DNA of 64,000 bases from Alphaproteobacteria bacterium. GTDB lineage: Bacteria; Pseudomonadota; Alphaproteobacteria; Rhodospirillales; Casp-alpha2. Under the pieces are notes generated by a model, which was given only the letters and a program-made list of their open reading frames with translations, was not told the origin of the DNA and searched no databases. A program made the position numbers and the translations under genes. The stretch lies in NCBI GenBank assembly GCA_014382345.1, contig JACNJX010000085.1, positions 1 to 64,000 on the forward strand, written 5' to 3'. This document shows, piece by piece, positions 1-8,679 of this stretch (the stretch's first letter is position 1; the number at the start of each line of letters is the position of its first letter).

Positions 1-420
1 GCCGGCACCCGGAATGAGGCCCAGCGTGACTTCCGGCAACGCCATCCGGGCCGACGGCGCGCCAACACGGTAATGACAGCCCAGCGGCAATTCGAACCCG
101 CCGCCGAAGGCAACACCATGCAGCGCGGCGACGACCGGCTTCGGCGAAGCTTCGATCACGGCAATGACGTCCGGCAGCGACGGCGGGACCGGCGTTTCAC
201 CGAATTCCCGGATATCCGCGCCGCCGCAGAAACACCGGCCCTCGCCGATCAGCACCACGGCAGTGACCGCGTCATCGTCCGCCGCACATTCAATCGCGTC
301 GGCTACGCCCTTGCGGACGGCCTGGCCCAGCGCATTGACCGGCGGCCTGTTGAGGGTAATGACGGCGATACCGTCCCGGACTTCGTATTCGACTGGGAAT
401 TCAGGTGGCGGGGTGTTCAA
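1..420 (-). CDS. Enoyl-CoA hydratase/isomerase-family protein, N-terminal part (runs off the left edge)
   Basis: The minus strand from base 420 reads open for exactly 140 codons to the window edge, so the C-terminal part is missing. The translation has the crotonase fold signature: a first strand DGIAVITLNRPPVNA, the oxyanion-hole segment CFCGGADIREFG, and a second hole segment VAFGGGFELPLGCHYR. It would hydrate 2-enoyl-CoA in fatty-acid beta-oxidation. The opening resembles the N-terminus of fused hydratase/3-hydroxyacyl-CoA dehydrogenases (FadB/FadJ type), but the missing 3' end prevents deciding between fused and single-domain forms. The start is taken as TTG, because GGGAG lies about 6 nt upstream and no ATG occurs in this frame nearby. 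Confidence 0.85.
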   Translation of the reverse strand, partial: MNTPPPEFPVEYEVRDGIAVITLNRPPVNALGQAVRKGVADAIECAADDDAVTAVVLIGEGRCFCGGADIREFGETPVPPSLPDVIAVIEASPKPVVAALHGVAFGGGFELPLGCHYRVGAPSARMALPEVTLGLIPGAG

Positions 421-582
421 GGTCGTCTCCCTGATCTTTTGGCATCCGATTTTTTATTCCCTTTCTTGTACCCCTCCGGCGCGGAATTACCAGCCCCCAT
501 ATCCGCCTGCGGGATGGTGGCCCAATAGATGCGAATATGCTAAATCCACTGGTAACAGGAACACATCGGAGAGGACGAACCA

Positions 583-999
583 TTGAAATATCTGCACACC
601 ATGATCCGGGTCAGCGACGTCGATGCGACGCTGGACTTCTTCAACACGCTGGGGCTCAAGGAAACCCGTCGCAAGGACAACGAGGCCGGGCGGTTCACAC
701 TGATTTTCCTGGCCGCCAATGAAACCCCGGATGCCGAGGTCGAGCTGACCTACAACTGGGATCCCGAGGAATACACCGGCGGGCGCAACTTTGGCCATTT
801 GGCCTTCGCCGTCGATGACATCCACGAGGCCTGCCAGCGGATGATGGATGCCGGCATCATCATTAATCGCCCGCCCCGGGACGGTCGCATGGCCTTTGTC
901 CGTTCACCCGACGGCATCTCCATCGAACTGCTGCAAAAGGGCGATGCCCTGACACCCGCAGAGCCGTGGCTTTCCATGGGGAATACCGGCGAGTGGTAG
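583..999 (+). CDS. gloA: Lactoylglutathione lyase (glyoxalase I)
   Basis: This 138-aa protein has the glyoxalase/VOC fold and would isomerise the methylglyoxal-glutathione hemithioacetal to S-lactoylglutathione in the cytoplasm. The four expected metal ligands are visible: His5 (YLHTMIRV), Glu54 (VELTYNW), His72 (FGHLAFAV) and Glu115 (ISIELLQ). The length matches the short, nickel-type bacterial enzymes. The start is TTG with GGAGAGG upstream; starting at the next ATG (base 601) would lose the His5 ligand, so the TTG start is preferred. It is read away from the partial crotonase gene and toward the N-formylglutamate amidohydrolase. Confidence 0.93.
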   Translation: MKYLHTMIRVSDVDATLDFFNTLGLKETRRKDNEAGRFTLIFLAANETPDAEVELTYNWDPEEYTGGRNFGHLAFAVDDIHEACQRMMDAGIIINRPPRDGRMAFVRSPDGISIELLQKGDALTPAEPWLSMGNTGEW

Positions 1000-1029
1000 A
1001 ATAATACGCATTGCGGCTATACTTTCCGC

Positions 1030-1827
1030 ATGGATGAAATCGTTCCGCCCACCTCCCTCATCGGTCCCGAGGACCCGCCGGTTTTCGAAGCCGTCAACGA
1101 AGACGGTCAGGCCGCCCTGCAACTGGTCTGCGACCATGCCGGGCGGGCGGTGCCTTCGGCGATGGATAAGCTGGGCCTGGATGCGGCCCATTTCGAACGC
1201 CACATCGCCTACGACATCGGCGCGGCCCATATCACCCGCCTGTTGGCCGCCCGCCTGGACGCGCAGGCCGTTCTGGCCGGATATTCGCGGCTTGTGATTG
1301 ACGTCAACCGGCCGCCGGGCCATCCGCAATCGATCCCCGAAATCAGCGACGAGACAGTCATCCCCGGCAACCAGGGCCTGTCGGAAGAGGCCCAGGCAGG
1401 GCGCGTTTCGACATTCTTCGAGCCCTACCATGACGCCATTCACGAAGCCCTGGCCCACCTGTGGCGGCGCGGCACACCCCCGGCGCTGTTTTCCATTCAC
1501 AGCTTCTGCCCCGAATTCGGCGACGATCACCGGCCCTGGGATGTCGGCGTGTTGTGGAACCGCGACCCGCGCATCGCCAAACCGCTGATCAAAAAACTGG
1601 CCGCACACGGCCTGCATGTCGGCGACAACGAACCTTATTCGGGCCGCGATCTGGCCTATACGCTTAATCTGCACGGGAGTTCTGCGGGCCTGGCCAACTG
1701 TGTCATCGAGATCAACCAGGATCAGGTCCGCGACCGGAACGGCATTAAGCGCTGGGCGGATATCCTGGCCGACGTGATGGGAGAAATTCTCCGGATTGAC
1801 GGATTGCATCAGGTACAGGAGTACTGA
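1030..1827 (+). CDS. N-formylglutamate amidohydrolase family protein
   Basis: A 265-aa protein of the N-formylglutamate deformylase family (PF05013). It shows the characteristic N-terminal segment VCDHAGRAVP, the SRLVIDVNRPPG motif and SIHSFCPEF. Family members hydrolyse N-formylglutamate to glutamate and formate. No other histidine-utilisation gene is nearby; instead it is followed after 2 nt by a glutamate-cysteine-ligase-like gene, so the natural substrate may be another N-acyl or gamma-glutamyl compound. That substrate remark is inference. No clear Shine-Dalgarno sequence precedes the ATG. Confidence 0.88.
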   Translation: MDEIVPPTSLIGPEDPPVFEAVNEDGQAALQLVCDHAGRAVPSAMDKLGLDAAHFERHIAYDIGAAHITRLLAARLDAQAVLAGYSRLVIDVNRPPGHPQSIPEISDETVIPGNQGLSEEAQAGRVSTFFEPYHDAIHEALAHLWRRGTPPALFSIHSFCPEFGDDHRPWDVGVLWNRDPRIAKPLIKKLAAHGLHVGDNEPYSGRDLAYTLNLHGSSAGLANCVIEINQDQVRDRNGIKRWADILADVMGEILRIDGLHQVQEY

Positions 1828-1829
1828 AC

Positions 1830-2969
1830 GTGGCGCTTTCAGCCCCCTCTTTCACCATCGGCATCGAAGAAGAATACCTGCTGGTCGATAAGGAAACCCG
1901 GGACGTCGCCAGCGACCCGCCCGAAGCCCTGTTCAAGACCTGCCAGAAGCATATCAAGGGCCTGGTGGCGCATGAGTTCCTGAAGGCCCAGATCGAGGTC
2001 AACACCGAAATTTCCACCGACATCGCCGAAGCGCGAAAAAACCTTTCGCAGATGCGCAGCATCGTCGCCGAGGTCGCCGATGAATACGGCCTGGCCCCCA
2101 TCGCCGCCTCGACACACCCGTTTTCCCGCTGGCAGGAGCAAAGCCGCACCAAAAGAAAACGCTATGAGGTGATCGCCCACGACCTGCAAACGGTCGTCCG
2201 CAGGCTGATGATCTGCGGCATGCATGTTCATGTCGGCATCGACAACGATGAGCTGCGCCTCGACCTGATGAACCAGGTCACCTATTTCCTGCCGCATTTA
2301 CTGGCATTTTCAACCTCTTCGCCGTTCTGGCAGGGCGAGGACACGGGCCTCAAGTCTTACCGGCTAAGCGTGTTTGACGAACTGCCCCGCACAGGGCTGC
2401 CCAATGCCTTCGAATCCTGGCCCGAATTCCAGCGCCATGTGGACGCCCTGGTCAACGCCGGCCTGATCGAGGACGCCAGCAAGCTGTGGTGGGATATCCG
2501 CCCCAGCCACAGCTTCCCGACCCTGGAAATGCGCATCACCGATGTCTGTACGCGCATCGACGACGCCGTCGCCGTGGCGGCCCTGTTCATGTGCCTGCTT
2601 CGTATGCTGTACCGGCTGAAGACCAACAACCAGCGCTGGCGGCAGTACGCGCCCATGCTGATCGCCGAAAACCGCTGGCGCGCCCAGCGCTACGGTCTCG
2701 ACGAAGGGCTGGTGGATTTCGGCCGGGGCGAAATCGTGCCCTGCCGTGAATTGCTGGAAGAAATCATCGACCTGGTTCGTGAAGACGCCGAAGCCCTTGG
2801 CTGCGTAAAGGGAATCGATCACTTGCGCACGATCTTGAAGACCGGCACCAGCGGCCACCGGCAACTGGCGGCCTATGAAGCAGCCATCAAGCGCGGCGCC
2901 GGGCAAAACAAAGCGCTGGTCGCTGTGGTGGATTTGTTAATCGAGGAAACTCGCCAAACGGATGCGTAA
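1830..2969 (+). CDS. YbdK-type carboxylate-amine ligase (glutamate-cysteine ligase 2 family)
   Basis: A 379-aa protein of the GCS2 family: it opens with FTIGIEEEYLLVD, has the HVHVGIDNDELR segment and the conserved block around RPSHSFPTLEMRITD. E. coli YbdK, the family prototype, has weak glutamate-cysteine ligase activity, and the true substrate of most members is unknown. The start is GTG, with AGGAG 8 nt upstream inside the end of the preceding gene. The 2-nt gap implies translational coupling with the N-formylglutamate amidohydrolase homologue. It ends convergent with the response-regulator gene on the other strand. Confidence 0.9.
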   Translation: MALSAPSFTIGIEEEYLLVDKETRDVASDPPEALFKTCQKHIKGLVAHEFLKAQIEVNTEISTDIAEARKNLSQMRSIVAEVADEYGLAPIAASTHPFSRWQEQSRTKRKRYEVIAHDLQTVVRRLMICGMHVHVGIDNDELRLDLMNQVTYFLPHLLAFSTSSPFWQGEDTGLKSYRLSVFDELPRTGLPNAFESWPEFQRHVDALVNAGLIEDASKLWWDIRPSHSFPTLEMRITDVCTRIDDAVAVAALFMCLLRMLYRLKTNNQRWRQYAPMLIAENRWRAQRYGLDEGLVDFGRGEIVPCRELLEEIIDLVREDAEALGCVKGIDHLRTILKTGTSGHRQLAAYEAAIKRGAGQNKALVAVVDLLIEETRQTDA

Positions 2970-3012
2970 ATCGGGCGGACTAAGACGGATGGACAAGGCC
3001 GGTTGAAGAGCC

Positions 3013-4077
3013 TTATTCGACGATGTCTTCCTTGGTTTCGATGGCTTTCTTCAAGGACGCCAACAAGGCTCGGCCGATCTTGCCGCCATCGCCGGAGACT
3101 TTTTCCCTGAGCACAGCACCCATGGCGTCGATGTGCGCCTTGACGATCTCGACAGCGTGATCGTCCTCGCGGCAACCTTCCGTAGTCGCATCGTAGAGCA
3201 TCTTGCCGAAGGTAGAAATCAGCGGATACCCGAAAGTGCCGCCCTGACCTCTGAGTTCCAAGGCCAGCAGGTTGATTTCGCCAAAGAACTTGCCGCGCCC
3301 GCCTTCCACATCGCTCTCCAGCGCCTGACTGCACAAGCTGCCCAGTCTCGCCACGTAATCCCGCGCCCAAGTGGTGAAGTCGAGCGCCGCGCGTTCCAGT
3401 TGCTGTTCGGCCTCCTCCAACAATTCAACGGGCATCTGGGCGGCCCCCTTGAATCCGGCGCCGCCGGCTTTTTCCTTCAGCGTGTTGGGCAGGCGGAAAT
3501 ACCAGACGTCGCTGGGGGCTTCCGGTTTCACCACCTTGTCCTGGGAATAAACGATGGTGACCTCGGCGTCGTCTTTTAGGCGCCGTTCCTTGCCCGGCGC
3601 TTCCAGTTTTTTCCTGCGCCGGTCGGGTCCGAAGTATTTCGTCGTGGTGACGAACTGGCGCGGTTGTTCGATGACCTTGAGCAGATGGTTGTAGACGGAC
3701 CCCGCCGAAAACGGCTTGGCCAGGAATTCCGTGCAGCCGAGATCGCGCGCAGAATTGACGTAAGCCTCGTCTGCGGCCCCGCTGAGCATGATGAAGGGAA
3801 CCATTCGGTTGCTGGATTCCTTGGCGGTGCGGGTCCAGCGCAGGAACAGCAAGCCGTTGATCGGCGACATCACCAGATCGGAAATAATGATATCGGGCGC
3901 GATGATGCTGCCGGCGCTGCCGAGCGTCTTCATATAGTCGATGGCTTCTTCGCCGTCCTTGGCCGTGGCGACGCGGCCAAACTGAAAGTACCGGAGCAGA
4001 TCTTCCAGCGTCTGCCGAAGATAACTGTTGTCTTCGATAACAAAAACACCGAGCCGACTGAAATCAAACGTTCCCAA
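3013..4077 (-). CDS. Response regulator: REC domain plus unassigned C-terminal helical domain
   Basis: A 354-aa protein. Residues about 8-125 are a receiver domain: acidic pair in VFVIEDNS, phospho-acceptor Asp in DIIISDLVMSP, and the conserved Lys in FLAKPFS. A basic linker YFGPDRRRKK follows. The roughly 150 C-terminal residues are helical and match no DNA-binding or catalytic domain I recognise. The start is TTG, because an in-frame TAA lies two codons upstream and GAGG is correctly placed. The same receiver-plus-FGPDRRR arrangement recurs in the regulator at 24048-24599. It is divergent from gapR across a 246-bp region rich in palindromes. Confidence 0.85.
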   Translation of the reverse strand: MGTFDFSRLGVFVIEDNSYLRQTLEDLLRYFQFGRVATAKDGEEAIDYMKTLGSAGSIIAPDIIISDLVMSPINGLLFLRWTRTAKESSNRMVPFIMLSGAADEAYVNSARDLGCTEFLAKPFSAGSVYNHLLKVIEQPRQFVTTTKYFGPDRRRKKLEAPGKERRLKDDAEVTIVYSQDKVVKPEAPSDVWYFRLPNTLKEKAGGAGFKGAAQMPVELLEEAEQQLERAALDFTTWARDYVARLGSLCSQALESDVEGGRGKFFGEINLLALELRGQGGTFGYPLISTFGKMLYDATTEGCREDDHAVEIVKAHIDAMGAVLREKVSGDGGKIGRALLASLKKAIETKEDIVE

Positions 4078-4087
4078 AACTTAAGCC

Positions 4088-4156
4088 CTCGTCATTATTC
4101 GCTCGTCATTACTGGCGTAGGAACTCTTTATAATTAAGAGGTTAATGGGCCATTAA
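4088..4156. promoter_or_regulatory. Divergent control region between the response regulator and gapR: direct repeat and two palindromes
   Basis: Three structured elements lie close together. A 10-bp direct repeat CTCGTCATTA occurs at 4088-4097 and 4102-4111. A 17-bp palindrome at 4124-4140 (CTCTT/AAGAG arms) encloses a perfect TATAAT hexamer at 4129-4134. A perfect 15-bp palindrome TTAATGGGCCATTAA lies at 4142-4156. Together they look like a promoter -10 element with neighbouring operator sites. Which gene they serve is not decidable from sequence alone. The rest of the 4157-4323 stretch shows nothing recognisable apart from the gapR ribosome binding site. Confidence 0.45.
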
Positions 4157-4323
4157 GCAAAACGCAAATACCCTACCCGCGTTGCGGAACTACCTGTGGA
4201 AAAAGCGGGATAACCGCCGCTTGCCAGCATCCCCGACCGTGGCTATGGTTCCCGCCAGCTTTACATAAGCCGGGAGGGAAAAACACCTGCCGCGGCGAAA
4301 ATTACGAGCAGGAGAACGGTAAA

Positions 4324-4566
4324 ATGGCGGAAGTTGGCGGCGTCGCGGTGGACCGGTTGCGGTCCTTTATTGAGCGTATCGAGCGGCTGGAAGAAGAAAA
4401 ACAGGCGCTCGCCGGTGATATCCGCGAGGTCTATTCGGAAGCCAAGGGCGCCGGGTTCGACATCAAGGTCATGCGCCAGCTCATCAAGCTCCGCAAAATG
4501 GACAGCGACGATCGCTCGCAAATGGAAGCCATTCTGGATACCTACGAGCGCGCGCTGGGCGGCTAA
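4324..4566 (+). CDS. gapR: GapR-family nucleoid-associated protein (DUF2312)
   Basis: An 80-aa, strongly helical protein matching the alphaproteobacterial GapR/DUF2312 family over its full length, including VDRLRSFIERIERLEEEK, GFDIKVMRQLIKLRK and the final EAILDTYERALGG. In Caulobacter, GapR is a dimer-of-dimers clamp that binds AT-rich and overtwisted DNA ahead of replication and transcription and stimulates gyrase and topoisomerase IV. AGGAG lies about 10 nt before the ATG. It is convergent with cysC, and a 43-bp palindromic repeat starts one base after the stop codon. Confidence 0.95.
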   Translation: MAEVGGVAVDRLRSFIERIERLEEEKQALAGDIREVYSEAKGAGFDIKVMRQLIKLRKMDSDDRSQMEAILDTYERALGG

Positions 4567-4567
4567 A

Positions 4568-4610
4568 GCAAATTCCGAGCGGATGGTTTCATCCGCGACG
4601 ACGAATTTGC
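4568..4610 (-). repeat. 43-bp palindromic interspersed repeat, copy 1
   Basis: Read on the minus strand this is a 43-bp unit with terminal inverted ends GCAAAT/ATTTGC and an inner inverted repeat GCGGATG/CATCCGC around a 4-nt loop. It matches the two plus-strand copies at 22063-22105 and 22118-22160 at nearly every position. It sits between the convergent gapR and cysC genes, one base after the gapR stop codon. It resembles REP/BIME-type elements. It could act as a bidirectional terminator or 3'-end protector, but no strong T-run follows it. Confidence 0.8.
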
Positions 4611-4638
4611 ATCTAAAAAAATACTCATGGCGCTCGTT

Positions 4639-5250
4639 TTAACCCTCGTCGTCCAGGTCGAACTTTCTTTCCACATAGCCCACCAGAATATCCAGGCAAT
4701 CGTCCACGGCCATCGTCCCGGTGTCGAGCACCAGTTCGGCGCTTTCGGGTGCTTCATAAGGTGCGCTGACGCCTGTGAAATTGGGAATTTCGCCGCGTCT
4801 GGCCCTTTCGTAATGGCCTTTCGGGTCGCGGGCTTCACAGGCCTCGACGCTGGCGCTTAAGTAAACTTCGTGGAAGCGCTCTCCGCCCGCTCGGCGCGCG
4901 GCCTGGCGGGCATCCCGGTAAGGCGATATGAAGGCGGTAATGGCGATCAGTCCGGAATCCGCATAGAGCGCCGCCACCTCGCCGATTCGGCGAATATTCT
5001 CGGAGCGGTCTTCCGGGGAAAAACCAAGGTCGGCATTGAGTCCGTGGCGCAGGTTGTCCCCGTCCATGGCATAGACCTGCATACCGGCGGAAAACAGGCG
5101 GCGTTCCAGTTCAAACGCCAGCGTCGACTTGCCCGACCCCGGTAGGCCGGTAAACCACAGGACACCGCCTTTGTGGTTTTGCCTCTGCCAGCGTTCCGCA
5201 TCGGACACTCGATGCAGGACCGTTTGAATATTGCTCGATTTAATGGTCAC
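4639..5250 (-). CDS. cysC: Adenylyl-sulfate kinase
   Basis: A 203-aa APS kinase that would phosphorylate adenosine 5'-phosphosulfate to PAPS in the cytoplasm. The P-loop is GLPGSGKST (about residues 35-43). The DGDNLRHGLN segment, the FISPYRDAR segment with the family's conserved serine, and the lid region with DPKGHYERARRGEI are all present. It stands alone without the sulfurylase genes cysD/cysN. It lies 26 nt after the lipoprotein gene of the Mla-like transporter on the same strand and may be the last gene of that transcript. Confidence 0.95.
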   Translation of the reverse strand: MTIKSSNIQTVLHRVSDAERWQRQNHKGGVLWFTGLPGSGKSTLAFELERRLFSAGMQVYAMDGDNLRHGLNADLGFSPEDRSENIRRIGEVAALYADSGLIAITAFISPYRDARQAARRAGGERFHEVYLSASVEACEARDPKGHYERARRGEIPNFTGVSAPYEAPESAELVLDTGTMAVDDCLDILVGYVERKFDLDDEG

Positions 5251-5276
5251 GCGAGGACATGCTTTCGGACGGCCGG

Positions 5277-5888
5277 TTATTTTTTCACCAGATCGCCGAC
5301 GAATTTTTCGTAGACCGCCGTCAACGACGTGTTCAGGGATTTGACCGCATCCCCGACCCCGGGACCATCGGAAACGGTTTCCATGCGATAGGTATCGAGA
5401 AAAAGGATCTTGCCGCCGGACGCCTTGCGCAAGCCCAACTCGATTTCCAGGACCGCCTTGGGATTCGGGCCGACGACTTTCTCCAGCCGCAGGATTTTTC
5501 CGGTCACTATATAATCTGGATTGGCGCGCAATTCCGGCGTTACCACCGTATCGGATACGTTTTGCGCACGCAGATAGGAGACCAGTTCATCACGCAGCAT
5601 CACCGTCGGCGGCTGGGTCCAGAAATGGTAATGGAATTCCTTCACCTGATAGGCCTTGCCGGTTTCCGAATAGACGATGGGCCGTCCTGCGGTCAGGCCA
5701 TCAGCGATGAAACGGCCAACCTCCATGGTGCCGGGATACAAAGCCTTGCCAGCCTTCGATGGGGCTTCAATCTTGAGACGGTAGAACTGGTCCTCGGGCA
5801 CAGGATCCGCCGAACTGCAGGCCGCCAGAAATATGGAAGCCAATACGGCCCCCGTAATGGCAAAAACCGGAAATGACGTTTTTTTCAT
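5277..5888 (-). CDS. ABC-type transport auxiliary lipoprotein (PqiC-like)
   Basis: A 203-aa lipoprotein. It starts with a charged n-region and a hydrophobic segment ending in the lipobox LAAC at about residue 24, so it should be lipidated and anchored in the outer or inner membrane. The mature part starts with the DQFYRLKIEAP strand typical of the PF03886 auxiliary family (PqiC, LetC-like). It closes the MCE-ABC operon after the mlaD gene. Such lipoproteins usually form the outer-membrane contact of an MCE-protein lipid conduit. Confidence 0.85.
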   Translation of the reverse strand: MKKTSFPVFAITGAVLASIFLAACSSADPVPEDQFYRLKIEAPSKAGKALYPGTMEVGRFIADGLTAGRPIVYSETGKAYQVKEFHYHFWTQPPTVMLRDELVSYLRAQNVSDTVVTPELRANPDYIVTGKILRLEKVVGPNPKAVLEIELGLRKASGGKILFLDTYRMETVSDGPGVGDAVKSLNTSLTAVYEKFVGDLVKK

Positions 5889-5966
5889 CCTATTTTCCCC
5901 GCTTAAATTTTCAGACGCCGAACGCTACGGCAAAATCCTGGTGGTGTCTGAAGTTTCAAAATCCCG

Positions 5967-6944
5967 TTACCGCTCTTTGCCCTTGTCCTCAGGCGCCTTG
6001 CCGCCCAGCAGCAGGCCGGGATTTTGCCTTATCTGACGCGTGAATTCGTACATGTTGCGCGCCGCCCCGTCCATGTTCTGGTTGATGGCATCGATATGCC
6101 GGGACACGGATTCGACAATGTAGCGGGTTTCCCCCAGAGCTTTCTTCACGTCGCCGTCGTAGGCCCCCATTTTCCCGCCCAGGTCCTTGACCAGCGCATC
6201 CATGGACACCGTCGCCTTGTTCAGGTTGTCGATCACGGCATCTATTTTTCCGCGGGTTTCCGGCGTCATCAGTTTCTGAAACTCATCGGCCGTGACATTC
6301 AGCTTGGACGAAAACTGCTCGATGTTGTCGGCAATGGCGGGCACCCGTTTCGACATCATGGCGACCAGTTCGGACAGGTCTTTGGTCACCTTGCGGGCGT
6401 CTTCAAACAGCGATAAACCTTCCTTGTCGATGATCTTGTTGATCGAGCCGACGGCGCTGTTGACGTTATCCAAAAGCGGCTTGACGTTGCTGTCCATCAA
6501 GTCGCCGAACTGGCCGGCGACGTTGGAAACCACGGCAAAAACGTCGGAGCGTTCCTTGGAGACAACCTGCTGGCCGGGTTTCAGCGACTCCTTGGCTTTA
6601 CCGGCATCGATGGCAAGGGTCACGGCCGCCAGCAGTCCGGGAGCGGCAATCTCAACAATGCTGTCATTGGGAATTTTCCAGCCCTGAATAACGCTGAAAT
6701 CGACCCGGAATCTCATACGCCCGTCTTTTGCTTCCGGCGTGATGGTTTCAAGCTGGCCGATGGGGAACCCCTCGTACACGACCTGTGTGCCGAATTTGAT
6801 TCCGGTAACGTTGTAATAATAGGTGTAATATTTGTCGACGGCGCCTGTTCGTCCGGTCAGCATGGCGATCGATACAATCAATGCGCCGATCATGGCCATA
6901 ACGAAAAGGCCGACAACGAAGTAATTAATCTTTGAACTTCTCAT
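5967..6944 (-). CDS. mlaD: MCE (MlaD-like) phospholipid-transport substrate-binding protein
   Basis: A 325-aa protein with one N-terminal membrane helix (about residues 8-30). A single MCE domain follows (about 38-120, including GTQVVYEGFPIGQLETI), then a long helical tail (about 150-300). It would form a periplasmic ring that passes lipids between the membranes. The tail is much longer than that of E. coli MlaD (about 180 aa in total) and may build a longer tunnel towards the lipoprotein. The start overlaps the stop of the ATPase gene by 4 bp (ATGA), which indicates translational coupling. Confidence 0.9.
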   Translation of the reverse strand: MRSSKINYFVVGLFVMAMIGALIVSIAMLTGRTGAVDKYYTYYYNVTGIKFGTQVVYEGFPIGQLETITPEAKDGRMRFRVDFSVIQGWKIPNDSIVEIAAPGLLAAVTLAIDAGKAKESLKPGQQVVSKERSDVFAVVSNVAGQFGDLMDSNVKPLLDNVNSAVGSINKIIDKEGLSLFEDARKVTKDLSELVAMMSKRVPAIADNIEQFSSKLNVTADEFQKLMTPETRGKIDAVIDNLNKATVSMDALVKDLGGKMGAYDGDVKKALGETRYIVESVSRHIDAINQNMDGAARNMYEFTRQIRQNPGLLLGGKAPEDKGKER

Positions 6945-7777
6945 AAGGGCTGGTTCCCGATATCAAAGTCCTCGCCCGTAAGCCGCGCCAGATATTCATC
7001 CGGATCCATGGTGTCGTCTTCCGGCACACGGTTGAGGAGATTGTAAATACGTTCGTTCTTGGAACTGCGGACTTCATCGACGGTACCGATCATCAGAATC
7101 TTTCCGCGGTCGAGCACGGTGATCCGGTCGGCGATCTTGAACGCACTTTCCAGTTCGTGGGTCACGACGACGATGCTCATGCCCATGGCTTCCCTGAGCG
7201 TGAGGATCAGGTCGTCGAGGGCGGACGCGACCGCCGGGTCAAGGCCAGCGGACGGTTCATCGCAAAACAGAATTTTCGGATCCATGACGACGGCCCTGGC
7301 AAAGGCCGCGCGCTTGATCATTCCGCCGGACAACTCGGCCGGCATCAGGTCCTCGAACCCTCCCAATTCCACCACCTGGAGCTTCATGCGGGCCATGATT
7401 TCCATGGTCTGTATTTCCAGTTTGGTGTGCTCATAAAGGGGAAGCATGACGTTTTCGCCGACCGTCAGGGAACTGAACAACGCGCCGCCCTGAAAGGCGA
7501 CGCCCAGCTTCTTGCGAAGATCGACAAAATCCTGCGAACTCAAATCATCGATATCCCGGCCGAGAATGCGCATGGTGCCCGACGTCTTCGTTTCCAGAGC
7601 CATCAAATAGCGCAGCAGGGTACTTTTACCGGACCCGCTGCCGCCCATGATCACCATGATCTCGCCGTCCCGGACATCCATGGTGATGCCGTCAAGAATC
7701 TTCCGCTCCCCGTAATGGGTAACCAGATCTTCGACCTCGATGACCTTTTCTGTGCTCTGGGTTTCGCTGTCTGCCAT
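6941..7777 (-). CDS. mlaF: Phospholipid ABC transporter ATP-binding protein (MlaF-like)
   Basis: A 278-aa ABC ATPase. It carries a Walker A GGSGSGKST, a signature motif LSGGMIKRAAFARA, a Walker B with catalytic Glu in ILFCDEPSAGLDP, and an H-loop VTHEL. The variant signature LSGGM-KR is typical of MCE-transporter ATPases. The C-terminal 30 or so residues (RVPEDDTMDPDEYLARL) are an extension that in MlaF-type dimers swaps across subunits. It lies between the permease and the MCE protein in a tight operon. Confidence 0.93.
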   Translation of the reverse strand: MADSETQSTEKVIEVEDLVTHYGERKILDGITMDVRDGEIMVIMGGSGSGKSTLLRYLMALETKTSGTMRILGRDIDDLSSQDFVDLRKKLGVAFQGGALFSSLTVGENVMLPLYEHTKLEIQTMEIMARMKLQVVELGGFEDLMPAELSGGMIKRAAFARAVVMDPKILFCDEPSAGLDPAVASALDDLILTLREAMGMSIVVVTHELESAFKIADRITVLDRGKILMIGTVDEVRSSKNERIYNLLNRVPEDDTMDPDEYLARLTGEDFDIGNQPL

Positions 7778-7800
7778 GAAAGTGGTCTCGTTTAATCCCT

Positions 7801-8619
7801 TTAAAGAGTCGTCAAAATCACGACCACCATGGCCGTAATGATAATCGCCGAAATCGACTGAACCACCGAACGCGTCGTCGCCTTGCCGACGCCTTCGGCG
7901 CCGCCACGCACACTGGCGCCATTGACGACGCCGATGACGGCGATTTCGATAGCGTAGATCGCACTTTTGCCAAGCCCTTGAAGAACGTCCTCAACCTTAA
8001 GAATGTCGATGATTTGATCCAGATAGGCGGCCAGCGAAATGCCCAGTTCGAAGTTGATGTAAATACCGGCTAGGAACAGGCCGACCACGTTGCTCATCAT
8101 CGACAGGCAGGGAACCATAATCAGCATCGCGATCAGCGGCGGTGCAACAAGAAAACGTACCGGGTTGATTCCCATGACCTTCAGCGCATCGATCTCCTGA
8201 TTGATCTTCATGGTGCCGATCCGCGCCGCCAGCGCCGAGCCGGATCGCCCGGCGACAAGGATGCCCGTAATCATCGGCGCGAATTCCCGCACGACAATAA
8301 AGGCCAGACCCGCGGTGACGTGGCCTTCGGCGCCGAAAATACGGAGCGTATAAATCCCCTGGATGGCCAGGGTCGTGCTGATCGAACCGGCCAGCAGCGC
8401 AATAATGGGAATGGCGGAAATACCGATTTCCGTCATCTGTTGAATGACGGCGTTGAGCCGCACCGGCTGCTTTACGCGGAAGCCTAAAAACAGCCAATAC
8501 AGACTTTCCAGGACCATCAGGCCGCCGTTGCCGACTTCTTCAATGCCGGCCACGGTGGTTCGGCCGGTCTTGTCTAAGAACCGGAAAATACCTGAAGGTG
8601 TAGATGGAGTCTCGGACAT
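7801..8619 (-). CDS. mlaE: MlaE-family phospholipid ABC transporter permease
   Basis: A 272-aa integral membrane protein of the MlaE/PF02405 family. Features include the amphipathic coupling region, the conserved block EFAPMITGILVAGRSGSALAAR and the IGTMKINQEIDALKVMG segment. About five membrane helices are expected. It is the inner-membrane core of the lipid transporter encoded by the next two genes. It lies 60 bp downstream of a STAS-domain gene, which could supply the MlaB-type subunit. Confidence 0.93.
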   Translation of the reverse strand: MSETPSTPSGIFRFLDKTGRTTVAGIEEVGNGGLMVLESLYWLFLGFRVKQPVRLNAVIQQMTEIGISAIPIIALLAGSISTTLAIQGIYTLRIFGAEGHVTAGLAFIVVREFAPMITGILVAGRSGSALAARIGTMKINQEIDALKVMGINPVRFLVAPPLIAMLIMVPCLSMMSNVVGLFLAGIYINFELGISLAAYLDQIIDILKVEDVLQGLGKSAIYAIEIAVIGVVNGASVRGGAEGVGKATTRSVVQSISAIIITAMVVVILTTL

Positions 8620-8679
8620 GGCGCCTATGAAAAACTGTAAACGTTAAGGATTGATGTTAAGGGACCCGTTTATTGGATC

